Source: Salipiger bermudensis HTCC2601
GTDB taxonomy: Bacteria > Pseudomonadota > Alphaproteobacteria > Rhodobacterales > Rhodobacteraceae
NCBI RefSeq assembly: GCF_000153725.1
Contig: NZ_DS022276.1
Span: forward strand, 268,644-332,643
DNA length: 64,000 nt
Direction: 5' to 3'
Made by a program: the position numbers and the translations under genes. Below, piece by piece: positions 1 through 8,430 of this stretch (the stretch's first letter is position 1; each line of letters begins with the position of its first letter). The notes beneath the pieces were generated by a model. The model saw only the letters and a list, made by a program, of their open reading frames with translations. It was not told the origin of the DNA and searched no databases.

Positions 1-34
1 TTCTCTTCTTTCGAATGCGCGCCTCCGGAGCGAC

Positions 35-49
35 AGGGGCAGCGCCCCT
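35..49. repeat. GGGGC-AGC-GCCCC palindrome, copy 1
   Basis: This is a short perfect stem (AGGGGC / GCCCCT) around AGC, in the non-coding stretch before hisF. A pyrimidine-rich tract, TTCTCTTCTTTCG, starts at base 1. The same combination of a GGGGC palindrome and a CTTCTNTT tract recurs near 1234 and near 6090-6200, so it looks like a dispersed intergenic repeat. Bases 1-141 hold no gene that I can see. Confidence 0.45.
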
Positions 50-141
50 TCTGCCCGTCTGTCGTCCCTGATTCGCCGTCGCCGCAGCAATGCAACAGCA
101 GGCCCCTTTCCTCCCCCGCCGATCCGCGCCATAAGGCGGTC

Positions 142-900
142 ATGCTCAAGACCCGCATCATTCCCTGTCTCGATGTCGCCGATGGCCGTGTGGTCAAGGG
201 CGTCAATTTCGTCGACCTGCGCGATGCCGGCGACCCGGTCGACGCCGCCCGCGCCTATGACGCCGCAGGCGCCGACGAGATCACCTTTCTCGACATCCAC
301 GCCACGCATGAGAATCGCGGCACCATGTTCGACGTGGTGACCCGCACCGCCGAGCAGTGCTTCATCCCGCTGACCGTGGGTGGCGGCGTGCGCACGGTGG
401 CCGATGTGCGCAACCTTCTGCTCGCCGGGGCCGACAAGGTCAGCTTCAACTCGGCGGCGGTGGCCAATCCCGACGTGGTCGCCGAGGCGGCAGATCATTT
501 CGGCTCGCAATGCATCGTGGTGGCAATCGACGCCAAGACCGTGGAACCGGGGCGGTGGGAGATCTTCACCCATGGCGGCCGCAAGCCCACCGGCATCGAC
601 GCGGTGGAGTTCGCGCGCACGGTGACCGCCAAGGGCGCCGGTGAGATCCTGCTCACCTCGATGGATCGGGACGGCACCAAGGCCGGCTTCAACCTGCCGC
701 TGACCCGCGCCATCTCCGACGCGGTGGACATCCCCGTGATCGCCTCCGGCGGCGTCGGAACGCTCGACCATCTCGTGGAAGGCGTGACCGAGGGCCACGC
801 CTCGGCTGTGCTCGCCGCCTCGATCTTCCACTTCGGCGAGTTCACCATCGCGGAGGCCAAGGCCCACATGGCGCAGGCCGGCATTCCGGTGAGGCTCTGA
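142..900 (+). CDS. hisF: Imidazole glycerol phosphate synthase cyclase subunit HisF
   Basis: HisF is the (beta/alpha)8-barrel cyclase half of the HisH-HisF enzyme. It turns PRFAR plus ammonia into imidazole glycerol phosphate and AICAR in cytosolic histidine synthesis. The 252-residue length is standard. The first catalytic Asp is visible in [14 protein letters not shown] (Asp11) and the second in VVAIDAK (Asp130). The two phosphate-binding half-barrel motifs are VGGGVRT (residues 79-85) and the later IASGGVGT. The ATG at 142 follows a TAAGGCGG ribosome site. The stop codon overlaps the hisE start by one base (TGATG), so the two genes are translationally coupled as the tail of a his operon that begins left of the window. 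Confidence 0.97.
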   Translation: MLKTRIIPCLDVADGRVVKGVNFVDLRDAGDPVDAARAYDAAGADEITFLDIHATHENRGTMFDVVTRTAEQCFIPLTVGGGVRTVADVRNLLLAGADKVSFNSAAVANPDVVAEAADHFGSQCIVVAIDAKTVEPGRWEIFTHGGRKPTGIDAVEFARTVTAKGAGEILLTSMDRDGTKAGFNLPLTRAISDAVDIPVIASGGVGTLDHLVEGVTEGHASAVLAASIFHFGEFTIAEAKAHMAQAGIPVRL

Positions 901-1211
901 TGACTCTGGAAGAACTCGAAGCCATCGTCGCCGCCCGCGCCTCCGCCTCGCCCGACGACAGCTGGACCGCCAAGCTGCTCGCCAAGGGCCCGGAGAAATG
1001 CGCCGAGAAATTCGGCGAAGAGGCCGTGGAGGCGATCATCGAAGCGGTCAAGGGCGACCGCGACAAGCTCGCCTCGGAAGGCGCGGACGTGCTGTTCCAT
1101 TTCCTCGTGATGCTCAAGGCGCGCGACCTGCCTCTTTCAGCAGTGATGGAAGAGCTCGCGCGGCGACAGGGGCAGTCCGGCATCGCAGAGAAGGCATCGC
1201 GCAAGGGCTGA
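900..1211 (+). CDS. hisE: Phosphoribosyl-ATP pyrophosphatase HisE
   Basis: HisE hydrolyses phosphoribosyl-ATP to phosphoribosyl-AMP and pyrophosphate, the second step of histidine synthesis. At 103 residues it is a stand-alone HisE, as in other Rhodobacterales, rather than a HisIE fusion. The all-alpha MazG-like fold is indicated by the acidic metal-binding helix [14 protein letters not shown] and a second acidic segment, [14 protein letters not shown]. The start overlaps the hisF stop by one base. No further his gene follows, so this is probably the 3' end of the operon. Confidence 0.95.
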   Translation: MTLEELEAIVAARASASPDDSWTAKLLAKGPEKCAEKFGEEAVEAIIEAVKGDRDKLASEGADVLFHFLVMLKARDLPLSAVMEELARRQGQSGIAEKASRKG

Positions 1212-1233
1212 GGCAGCGTTCGCGTGGCGGGAC

Positions 1234-1248
1234 GGGGCGCTGCGCCCC
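1234..1248. repeat. GGGGCGC-T-GCGCCCC palindrome, copy 2
   Basis: This perfect 7-bp stem lies just after hisE. It is followed by CTTCTCTTCGTCAAAAATACTCCCGCC in pieces (1251-1277), a pyrimidine/AAAATAC block that reappears near 6088-6110. It may end the his transcript or be a copy of a dispersed intergenic repeat, and the two readings are compatible. Confidence 0.45.
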
Positions 1249-1333
1249 TGGCTTCTCTTCGTCAAAAATACTCCCGCCGGAGGCGTCCGACGGGCTGCAG
1301 GCATCCCGAGGCCGGGCAGGCGCGCCCCGCCGG

Positions 1334-1801
1334 TCAAAGCTTTGACGAAATCACGCCGGTGTTGAAGCCGCCCATGCGCAGCTCGCCATGCAGGCGCTGG
1401 TACTCGATCTTGGGGCAGCGGTTCATCACCACATCGATTCCCCTGGCCTCCGCCGCCGCAGCAGCGGCCGCGTTCTCGACGCCGATCTGCATCCACACCG
1501 TCCTGAGCCCCGGCAGATGCGCCAGGGCGTCCTCGACGATTCCCGGCACCGCCTCGGAGCGACGGAAGATGTCGACCATGTCGACCTCTGCCGGAAGCTC
1601 TTCGATCGCCCCGCGCACCTCCTCGCCGAACAGCATCGCGCCCGCATGGCCGGGATTGACCCCGATCACCCGGTAGCCGCGCAGGCTCAGGTAGCGCGCC
1701 ACGTAGTAGCTCGGGCGCACCGGGTTCAGCGACACGCCGACCACGGCGATCACCTTGCTGCGGGCCAATACGGATTTCAGAAACGCGTCGGTATAGCTCA
1801 T
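1334..1801 (-). CDS. CoA-binding domain protein (CoA_binding_2 / YccU family)
   Basis: This is a single-domain 155-residue protein with a Rossmann-type CoA-binding fold, similar to the N-terminal part of succinyl-CoA synthetase alpha. An N-terminal strand-turn-helix, VIAVVGVSLNPVRPSYYVARYL, is seen in pieces, followed by GYRVIGVNPGHAG and the C-terminal Cys-containing segment DVVMNRCPKIEY. Family members of this size (E. coli YccU type) have no firmly assigned reaction. The gene is transcribed convergently to hisE. The upstream xanthine-dehydrogenase-like gene on the same strand is separated from it by a clear terminator, so it probably has its own promoter. Confidence 0.9.
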   Translation of the reverse strand: MSYTDAFLKSVLARSKVIAVVGVSLNPVRPSYYVARYLSLRGYRVIGVNPGHAGAMLFGEEVRGAIEELPAEVDMVDIFRRSEAVPGIVEDALAHLPGLRTVWMQIGVENAAAAAAAEARGIDVVMNRCPKIEYQRLHGELRMGGFNTGVISSKL

Positions 1802-1830
1802 GGCCTCACCTTACGGGGCAAGCGCGCAAA

Positions 1831-1860
1831 GAAAAAGCGCCCAAGGAAGACCTTGGGCGC
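1831..1860 (-). terminator. Rho-independent terminator after the CoxL-like gene
   Basis: Read on the minus strand, a perfect 10-bp stem GCGCCCAAGG / CCTTGGGCGC with a short loop is followed directly by TTTTTC. It sits 150 bp past the end of the CoxL-like gene and 30 bp before the CoA-binding gene, separating the two transcripts. Confidence 0.85.
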
Positions 1861-2010
1861 AAGTGCGGAACGAGGGACAGTGAAGGCGTCGCGAAGGTTC
1901 CGTCTCCGCGATCCTGTAAGGGATATGGGCACGAAAGCCACAATTGCAAACCCCCTCAAGGAAGCGTGAACAAAAACCTTGACGCCGCCTTTCCACACTT
2001 CCCCGCGCGA

Positions 2011-4302
2011 TCACTCCGCCGCCAGCGGCGCGCCCTGCAGCAGGCTCCAGACCCGCATCGGCGTGAAAGGCATGTCGACCTGCTTCACGCCTTTCTCCCA
2101 GAGCGCGTCCTGCATGGCGTTCGACACCGCCGCCAGCGCGCCCACCGTGCCCGCCTCGCCGCAGCCCTTCATCCCCATCGGATTGCCGGTCGAGGGTACC
2201 GGCTCGACGTCGAACTTGACCCAAGGCATGTCGTCGGCCCGCGGCATGGCGTAGTCCATGAAGCTGGCCGAGAGCAGCTGGCCGTCCTCGTCGAACACCG
2301 TGCGCTCGCACAGCGCCTGCCCAAGCCCCTGTGCGACCCCGCCATGCACCTGGCCCTCGGCCAGCATCGGATTGATGAGGTTGCCGAAATCGTCGACCAC
2401 GGTGTATTTCACCACCTCGGTCACACCGGTCTCGAGGTCGATCTCCACCTCGGCGAAATGCGCCCCGTTGGGATAGGAGCGGGCCTCGATCTGGTCACGC
2501 GCGGACCAGGTCAGCAGGTCCTCGCGGCCCTTGGCGCGGGCCATCTCGGCCACCTCGAGCATGGTCGGCGTCAGGTTCGAGCCCTCGGCCCGGAAGCGCT
2601 CGTCATCGAACCGCACCTCCGCCGCCTCGACGCCCATTTCCTCGGCGAGGAAGGCCGAGAATCCCTCGACCATCTGGCGCACGCAGGACAGCGTCACGTT
2701 GGCCTGCGTGGTCACCGAGCGCGACCCGCCAGTGCCGCCGCCACGGGCGATCAGGTCACTGTCGCCCTGCACGAAGGCGATCTTGTCGAAGGGAATGCCG
2801 GAGTGGTCGCTGAGGAACTTGGCGAACACCGTCTCGTGCCCCTGCCCGTTGGACTGGGTGCCGACATAGATCACCGCGCCGCCATCCTCGGTGAACTCGA
2901 CCCGCACATCCTCGGCCGGATCGCCGAGAATCGATTCGATGTAGAAGCACAGCCCCAGCCCGCGCAGCTTGCCCTGCGCCGCGCTCTCGTCCTTGCGCGC
3001 GGCAAAGCCCGCCACGTCGGCATCAAGGATGGCGTGATCCAGCACGCGGGGAAAATCGCCCACGTCATAGGTCTCTCCGGTCACGGTCTTGTAGGGGAAG
3101 TCCTTGATGAAGTTGATCTTGCGGAGCTCGATCGGGTCGAGCCCCAACTCGCGCGCCGCACGGTCCATCACCCGCTCGATGACATAGATCGCCTCGGGCC
3201 GGCCGGCGCCGCGATAGGCGTCAACCTGCGTGGTATTGGTGAAGAACCCTTCGACCCGCATGTAGGCGGTCGGGATATCGTAGGTCCCGGTCAGAACCTT
3301 GGAGAACAGCAGCGTCTGGATCGGCTGGCCGAAGCCCGAGTTGTAGGCCCCGAGGTTGCACATCGTGTGAATGCGGTAGCCGAGGATGCGATGATCCGCA
3401 TCGAAGGCCAGCTCCGCCATGGTCGTCAGGTCGCGCCCGGCATGGTCCGACAGCATCCCCTCGGTGCGTTCCGAGATCCAGCGCACCGGCTTGCCAAGCA
3501 CCCGCGCCGCCTGCGCCAGCACGAAGTATTCCGGATAGGAAGCCGCTTTCATACCGAAGCCGCCGCCCACGTCGGGGTTGGTGATGCGCACCGCCTCCGG
3601 GTCGAGTCCCATGGCTTCGGCCAGTTCGCCCTTGAGGCCCCAGACCCCCTGCCCGTTGAACGCCACGTGCAGCCGCGCGCCGTCCCACTCGGCATAGCAG
3701 CCGCGGCCCTCCATGGCGTTGACGATCACCCGGTTGTCGCCGACCTCGAGCCGCACCACGCGGGCCGCCTTGTCGAAGGCCTCCGCCGTCGCCGCCTCGT
3801 CGCCCATGCCCCAGTCGAAGGCGCGGTTGTCGGGCGCCTCGGGATGAATGGTCTCGCCACCGGCGCAGACCTCCACATGGGCGGGCAGATCGTCATAATC
3901 GAGCTCGATCAGCTCGGCCGCATCCCGGGCCTGCTGCAGCGTCTCGGCCACCACGAGCGCCACGGGCTCGCCGACATGTCGCAGCTTGCCGCGCGCCAGC
4001 ATCGGGCGCTCGGGCTCGGCCGCCTTCGAGCCGTCGCGGTTCGTGAGCACGGTGCCGCCCATGCGAATGTCCATCCCCGCCTCGAGCAGGTCATCGACGG
4101 TCAGCACCAATGCCACGCCCTCTGCCTCGCGCGCCGCCTCGACATCCAGCGAGGTGATGGTCGCATGGGCCACCGGCGAGCGCAGCAAAAAGCCGTGCAG
4201 CGCGCCATCGGGCGCGATGTCGTCGATATAGCGTCCATGCCCGGTGAGAAAGCGCACGTCCTCGCTGCGCTTGAATGACTGGCTCTTGCCGAACTTTTCC
4301 AT
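2011..4302 (-). CDS. Xanthine dehydrogenase-family molybdopterin-binding subunit, form-II CoxL-like
   Basis: This 763-residue protein is the large molybdenum-cofactor subunit of the xanthine oxidase / aerobic CO dehydrogenase family, which hydroxylates or oxidises its substrate at a Mo centre. The N-terminal a/b hammerhead domain (about 15-135) is followed by the two MoCo-binding domains. The loop AYRGAGR at residues 362-368 is the form-II signature. Form-I CO dehydrogenase has AYXCSFR there, so CO is unlikely to be the substrate. GGFGMK (248-252) and the catalytic Glu in GCGE (Glu716) are present. The family normally works with an FAD subunit (CoxM) and a 2Fe-2S subunit (CoxS), and neither gene is adjacent. 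Substrate unknown. It lies 84 bp downstream of the PLP decarboxylase on the same strand. Confidence 0.9.
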   Translation of the reverse strand: MEKFGKSQSFKRSEDVRFLTGHGRYIDDIAPDGALHGFLLRSPVAHATITSLDVEAAREAEGVALVLTVDDLLEAGMDIRMGGTVLTNRDGSKAAEPERPMLARGKLRHVGEPVALVVAETLQQARDAAELIELDYDDLPAHVEVCAGGETIHPEAPDNRAFDWGMGDEAATAEAFDKAARVVRLEVGDNRVIVNAMEGRGCYAEWDGARLHVAFNGQGVWGLKGELAEAMGLDPEAVRITNPDVGGGFGMKAASYPEYFVLAQAARVLGKPVRWISERTEGMLSDHAGRDLTTMAELAFDADHRILGYRIHTMCNLGAYNSGFGQPIQTLLFSKVLTGTYDIPTAYMRVEGFFTNTTQVDAYRGAGRPEAIYVIERVMDRAARELGLDPIELRKINFIKDFPYKTVTGETYDVGDFPRVLDHAILDADVAGFAARKDESAAQGKLRGLGLCFYIESILGDPAEDVRVEFTEDGGAVIYVGTQSNGQGHETVFAKFLSDHSGIPFDKIAFVQGDSDLIARGGGTGGSRSVTTQANVTLSCVRQMVEGFSAFLAEEMGVEAAEVRFDDERFRAEGSNLTPTMLEVAEMARAKGREDLLTWSARDQIEARSYPNGAHFAEVEIDLETGVTEVVKYTVVDDFGNLINPMLAEGQVHGGVAQGLGQALCERTVFDEDGQLLSASFMDYAMPRADDMPWVKFDVEPVPSTGNPMGMKGCGEAGTVGALAAVSNAMQDALWEKGVKQVDMPFTPMRVWSLLQGAPLAAE

Positions 4303-4386
4303 ATCCCGTCCTCGCGCTTGGCTGGTCTTCTGCGGCGCAGAGTGGCGCTCCGCCGAGCAAGTGTCCAGCGCGACGCCCGGGAATTC

Positions 4387-5514
4387 TCAGCAGGCCGCGG
4401 ACATCCGCACGACCCTGCGCGCTCCGTAGCCGTTGAACCCGGTGACCAGCGCCCGGGAATAGGCGCCCATGCCCTCGCAGATCACGAAGTCGCCTTCTTC
4501 GATGGCGGCGGGAAGCGCCATCGGCTCGGGCAGACGGTCGAGACTGTCGCAGGTCGGGCCGAAGACGATGCGCGGCTGCGCGCGCCCGCCCCGCCGCCGC
4601 CCCGCCGGATCGACCACCCGCACGCGTCCCGCCATCCCCAGATCGCGCCATTCGGCCATGCTGCCATAAATGCCGTCATTGACGAAGAGCGCCTCTGCCT
4701 CCACCGCCTTGACCTTCAGCGCCAGCAGGAAGGCCTCGGCGCAGAGCCCCCGGCCCGGCTCGCAAACCAGGTCCGGCGGTCTCGGGAAGGCCTCGCGCGT
4801 GGCACGCCCGATGGTGGCGAAGATGGTCTCGAGATCGGGTTCCCCCTCGCCCCTGTCGCTCGGGAAACCTCCGCCCACGTTCAGCCGGTGCAGCGTCACG
4901 CCCGCGTCTCGCGCCACCCCGGCCGCCGCGTGGATGTAGCGCGCCCAGGGCTCGGCACCGCGGCATTGCGTGCCGGGATGAAAGGTCAGCGACGGCGTGA
5001 GCCCCATCTCGGCCACCCGCCGCAAGAGCGTCACCGCGCCCGCCGGCTCGGCCCCGAACTTGGCTCCGAAATCATAGGCCGCACCGGCCACGGGCAGCTT
5101 CAGCCGCACCGCGATCTCGGTGCCCGCCGGCAGCGCGGCGAGCTTTTCAAGCTCGCTCATCCGGTCGACCGACCACGACACACAGCGATGCGCCAGACCT
5201 GCGCTGACCTCGGCCTGCGAGCGGACCGGATTGTGGTAATGCAGGACGGCCTCGGGGCACTGCGCCCGCACCAGCGCCATCTCCGCCGGAGAGGCCACGT
5301 CGAAGACCCGCAGGCCGGCGCGCCAGAGCCCCTCGATCATCTCCGGCAACGGGTTGGCCTTGACCGCGTAGCTCACCACCCCCGGGAACCCGTCCAGAAA
5401 CCGCCCGGCCACATCGCCCAGCCGCTGCGGGCAGAAGAAGAACACCGGCTCGTCGGGCCGCTCGCGCGCCAGCCACGTCTCGGGCGATGGAATCAGGGCC
5501 TGCTCGATCCCCAT
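4387..5514 (-). CDS. Type III PLP-dependent decarboxylase (ornithine/lysine decarboxylase family)
   Basis: This is an alanine-racemase-fold (fold type III) PLP enzyme of about 375 residues that decarboxylates ornithine or a related diamine amino acid to give a polyamine such as putrescine. The PLP-binding lysine is seen in SYAVKANP near the N-terminus. The glycine-rich phosphate-binding loop NVGGGFP, the EPGR motif and the C-terminal FGPTCDSLD with the interface Cys are all in the expected order. I chose the ATG at 5514 because an AGGAGGTG ribosome site lies 6-7 bases upstream; an in-frame ATG seven codons earlier lacks one. The gene is divergent from an Lrp/AsnC regulator with only 86 bp between the starts, which suggests control by that regulator. 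Ornithine versus lysine/arginine specificity cannot be settled by eye. Confidence 0.88.
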   Translation of the reverse strand: MGIEQALIPSPETWLARERPDEPVFFFCPQRLGDVAGRFLDGFPGVVSYAVKANPLPEMIEGLWRAGLRVFDVASPAEMALVRAQCPEAVLHYHNPVRSQAEVSAGLAHRCVSWSVDRMSELEKLAALPAGTEIAVRLKLPVAGAAYDFGAKFGAEPAGAVTLLRRVAEMGLTPSLTFHPGTQCRGAEPWARYIHAAAGVARDAGVTLHRLNVGGGFPSDRGEGEPDLETIFATIGRATREAFPRPPDLVCEPGRGLCAEAFLLALKVKAVEAEALFVNDGIYGSMAEWRDLGMAGRVRVVDPAGRRRGGRAQPRIVFGPTCDSLDRLPEPMALPAAIEEGDFVICEGMGAYSRALVTGFNGYGARRVVRMSAAC

Positions 5515-5540
5515 GAAGACACCTCCTGTTTGCACCTTTC

Positions 5541-5566
5541 TCGAGTATGCGCGTCAGGAGACTCGA
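5541..5566. promoter_or_regulatory. Inverted repeat between decarboxylase and Lrp-type regulator (candidate operator)
   Basis: TCGAGT and its complement ACTCGA are separated by 14 bases, inside the 86-bp divergent promoter region. Position and symmetry fit a binding site for the adjacent Lrp/AsnC-family protein. This is inference from layout only. Confidence 0.35.
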
Positions 5567-5600
5567 TTTCGCCCGGCAGAACTGTCATCCTGATCCCCAG

Positions 5601-6059
5601 ATGGAACAATTCGACCACAGATCTCAACATATCGACGAAACCGACCGCGCCCTCGTGTCGCTGCTCTCCACTGACGCGCGCATGCCGGTCTCCGATCTCG
5701 CGCGGCGGCTCGGGCTCGCGCGCACCACGGTGCAGGCCCGGATCGAGCGTCTGATCCAGCGCGGCGCCATTGCCGGCTTCACCATCCGCCGCGGCCCGGC
5801 ACTCAAGGAGGCGATCCGCGCCACGGTGCTGGTCTGCATCGAGCCGCGCGCCCAGGCCGACGTGCTGGCCCGGCTGCGCCAGATGCCCGAGGTGGAGACG
5901 GTGCACACCACCTCGGGCAGGGTCGACCTGATGGTGATCGTCTGCGCCAGCTCGACCGAGGCGCTCGACGCCGCCCTCGACCGCATCGCCGAGGCCCGCG
6001 GGGTGAAAAGCTCGGAAAGCCTGATCCACCTCACCACCAAGCTCGACCGCCGCGGCTGA
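5601..6059 (+). CDS. Lrp/AsnC family transcriptional regulator
   Basis: This 152-residue DNA-binding regulator has the usual two parts: an N-terminal winged helix-turn-helix (about residues 14-60, with RMPVSDLARRLGLARTTVQ in the recognition region) and a C-terminal RAM/AsnC ligand-binding domain (about 68-148). Family members form octamers and respond to amino acids. I placed the start at ATG 5601 (MEQFDHRSQ), because the in-frame extension upstream is unlike the family. The divergent decarboxylase gene is the obvious candidate target, with an amino-acid substrate as the likely effector; both are inferences. Confidence 0.9.
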   Translation: MEQFDHRSQHIDETDRALVSLLSTDARMPVSDLARRLGLARTTVQARIERLIQRGAIAGFTIRRGPALKEAIRATVLVCIEPRAQADVLARLRQMPEVETVHTTSGRVDLMVIVCASSTEALDAALDRIAEARGVKSSESLIHLTTKLDRRG

Positions 6060-6087
6060 GCCGGCCCGCCCCGCACCGGCCCCCGTC

Positions 6088-6200
6088 TTCTTTGGTTCAA
6101 AATACCTCGGGGGTGAATTGGCCGCAGGCCAAGAGGGGGCAGCGCCCCCTCCTTTCTTTAGAAGGCGCTCCTCCGGTACGACATGGGGGGCAGCGCCCCT
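6088..6200. repeat. Composite intergenic repeat with two GGGGC-AGC-GCCCC palindromes, copy 3
   Basis: The non-coding stretch 6060-6298 contains a pyrimidine/AAAATACC block (6088-6106) and then two palindromes, AGGGGGC-AGC-GCCCCCT at 6134-6150 and GGGGC-AGC-GCCCC at 6187-6199. Versions of the same parts occur at 1-49 and 1234-1277. It is a dispersed intergenic element of unknown role, with no coding potential visible. Confidence 0.5.
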
Positions 6201-6263
6201 CCCGGTGCGCCACCTCCGCTCGCACGGCGCCGGGAGCGCAGACCCTCCGGTCCCCGCATCCAG

Positions 6264-6291
6264 CGCATATATAAAGTGTCCCCGCGGGGAC
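6264..6291 (-). terminator. Probable terminator after mrp
   Basis: On the minus strand the palindrome GTCCCCGCGGGGAC (6278-6291) lies just past the mrp stop and is followed by the AT-rich run ACTTTATATATG. This is a plausible but weak intrinsic terminator. Confidence 0.5.
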
Positions 6292-6298
6292 CGCCGCC

Positions 6299-7363
<1,065 letters not shown>

Positions 7364-7609
7364 GGTCTATCCTTTCCATTTCTGCAGACCGACGTAGCGT
7401 CACGTTGCTCTGGGCGCAACGCTCGTACACAGCCCGCTTAATTGTTACGCTTAACGCGTTGCTTTCGCTTAGCTCTCCCTCAGCCGGCCCATGCAGATGC
7501 TGCATAGCGGCATTGAGATATGGCAGGATTGTGCAGTCGCAGCATTTGCCACATGTTAGGGCCAACACAGCGAAACACACAGATACTCGAACACAGGCTA
7601 GCAACGAAC
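7364..7609. other. Upstream region of the DUF1127-sRNA locus
   Basis: This 246-bp divergent non-coding stretch lies between the mrp start and the DUF1127 start. It must hold the promoter for the DUF1127/hairpin transcript. In Rhodobacter sphaeroides the equivalent locus is stress-induced through RpoH-type sigma factors; I could not pick a confident -35/-10 pair here. No other feature is visible. Confidence 0.4.
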
Positions 7610-7819
7610 ATGGCATACGCAACCGACACCAGCACCCAAGGCTCGAACGGCTTCTTCGCCGGCATGATCGCCTCGCTGCGCGAGCGCAATGCCCGTCGCC
7701 GTCTCTACCGCGAGACGCTGCGCGAGCTTGGCCATCTGAGCAACCGCGAGCTGAGCGATCTCGGGCTGCACCGCTCGATGATCCGCCGGATCGCCTACCA
7801 GGCCGCCTACGAGGCCTGA
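7610..7819 (+). CDS. Small DUF1127 protein, CcaF1-like
   Basis: This is a 69-residue basic protein whose C-terminal half is a DUF1127 (YjiS-like) domain, with RLYRETLRELGHLSNRELS followed by DLGLHRSMIRRIAYQ. I placed the start at ATG 7610, because the upstream in-frame extension has no family similarity. The ribosome site is weak. In R. sphaeroides a DUF1127 protein of this kind (CcaF1), encoded directly upstream of the CcsR sRNAs, binds RNA and helps in sRNA maturation and turnover. The same arrangement here, with eight CCTCC-loop hairpins starting 11 bp after the stop, strongly suggests an orthologous role and one shared transcript. Confidence 0.85.
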   Translation: MAYATDTSTQGSNGFFAGMIASLRERNARRRLYRETLRELGHLSNRELSDLGLHRSMIRRIAYQAAYEA

Positions 7820-7830
7820 CCACAGTTTCC

Positions 7831-7906
7831 TCGAGGCGCTCTCCTCCTCCTCCCTGAGCGCATCGAGCCCGGCGGCGACCTCACTCCTCCTCCCGAGGTC
7901 GCCGCC
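7831..7906 (+). ncRNA. CcsR-like sRNA unit 1 (hairpins 1 and 2)
   Basis: This unit has two adjacent stem-loops. Hairpin 1 (7831-7866) has the stem GCGCTC/GAGCGC, extended by TCGA/TCGA, with the loop TCCTCCTCCTCCC. Hairpin 2 (7871-7906) has a perfect 12-bp stem, GGCGGCGACCTC / GAGGTCGCCGCC, with the loop ACTCCTCCTCCC. The loops are complementary to GGAGG Shine-Dalgarno sequences. It begins 11 bp after the DUF1127 stop. The paired-hairpin design and position match the CcsR RNAs of Rhodobacter, which are cut from a common transcript. Confidence 0.85.
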
Positions 7907-7935
7907 GCAAAGACAAAAGGGCCAAGTGCCCGACA

Positions 7936-8009
7936 GTTCGGAGCCCCTCTCCTCCTCCCTGGGGCCTTCGATACGCGACGGTGCCTCTCCTCCTCCCTGG
8001 CACCGTCGC
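7936..8009 (+). ncRNA. CcsR-like sRNA unit 2 (hairpins 3 and 4)
   Basis: Hairpin 3 (about 7938-7972) pairs GCCCC with GGGGC plus an outer TCGGA/TTCGA helix with one bulge. Hairpin 4 (7975-8009) has a perfect 11-bp stem, GCGACGGTGCC / GGCACCGTCGC. Both loops are TCTCCTCCTCCCT. This unit is almost a copy of unit 3, including the flanking words CGACAGTT and TTCGATACGCG, so the array grew by tandem duplication. Confidence 0.87.
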
Positions 8010-8032
8010 ACCCCATATCCGGGCCACGCGCC

Positions 8033-8112
8033 CGACAGTTTCGGAGCCCCTCTCCTCCTCCCTGGGGCCTTCGATACGCGGCGGGATCTCTCCTCCTCCC
8101 TGATCCCGCCGC
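8033..8112 (+). ncRNA. CcsR-like sRNA unit 3 (hairpins 5 and 6)
   Basis: Hairpin 5 (about 8040-8075) repeats the sequence of hairpin 3 with one added T. Hairpin 6 (8078-8112) has a perfect 11-bp stem, GCGGCGGGATC / GATCCCGCCGC, unrelated in sequence to hairpin 4 while the loop TCTCCTCCTCCCT is unchanged. Stem divergence with an invariant loop is the signature of selection on the loop. Confidence 0.87.
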
Positions 8113-8144
8113 ACCTCCCATTCGGACCGCAATGGTCCAGCCGG

Positions 8145-8227
8145 TTTCCGAAGCCCTCTCCTCCTCCCTGGGCTGTCGGAATGATCAGACGGCGGTGCCC
8201 CTCCTCCTCCCGGGCACCGCCGTTTTT
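8145..8227 (+). ncRNA. CcsR-like sRNA unit 4 (hairpins 7 and 8) with terminator
   Basis: Hairpin 7 (about 8147-8180) pairs CCGA-AGCCC with GGGCT-TCGG and has the same TCTCCTCCTCCCT loop. Hairpin 8 (8189-8222) has a perfect 12-bp stem, ACGGCGGTGCCC / GGGCACCGCCGT, with the loop CTCCTCCTCCC, and runs into TTTTTCG. It therefore doubles as the intrinsic terminator of the whole DUF1127-sRNA transcript. Confidence 0.87.
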
Positions 8228-8430
8228 CGTTTTCGCCCCCTTGCCTCTGAGCCCCGCCCGCGTGGCGGGCGATTTCGGGGCTCTGCCCCGTCCGCGCGGG
8301 CGCGCGGACTCCCCGGGATACTTTCGGCCAGAAGAAACCCGGGCGCGGCGCGGGACGTGCAGCCTTTCCCTTTGCCCCGCCAGCGGGTAGACGAGGCGGG
8401 ACAATGCATGCAGGCACGGGAAGACGACCC

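Noticed and set aside
1966-4278. A 770-residue open frame on the plus strand, opposite the CoxL-like gene
   Set aside because: It is the antisense shadow of a real high-GC gene. Its protein is His/Arg/Leu-rich with no family features, while the minus strand reads as a clear molybdoenzyme.
7831-8227. Interpretation of the regularly spaced hairpins as a CRISPR array
   Set aside because: Only the loops are conserved. The stems vary with compensation, unit spacing is uneven and no cas genes are present.
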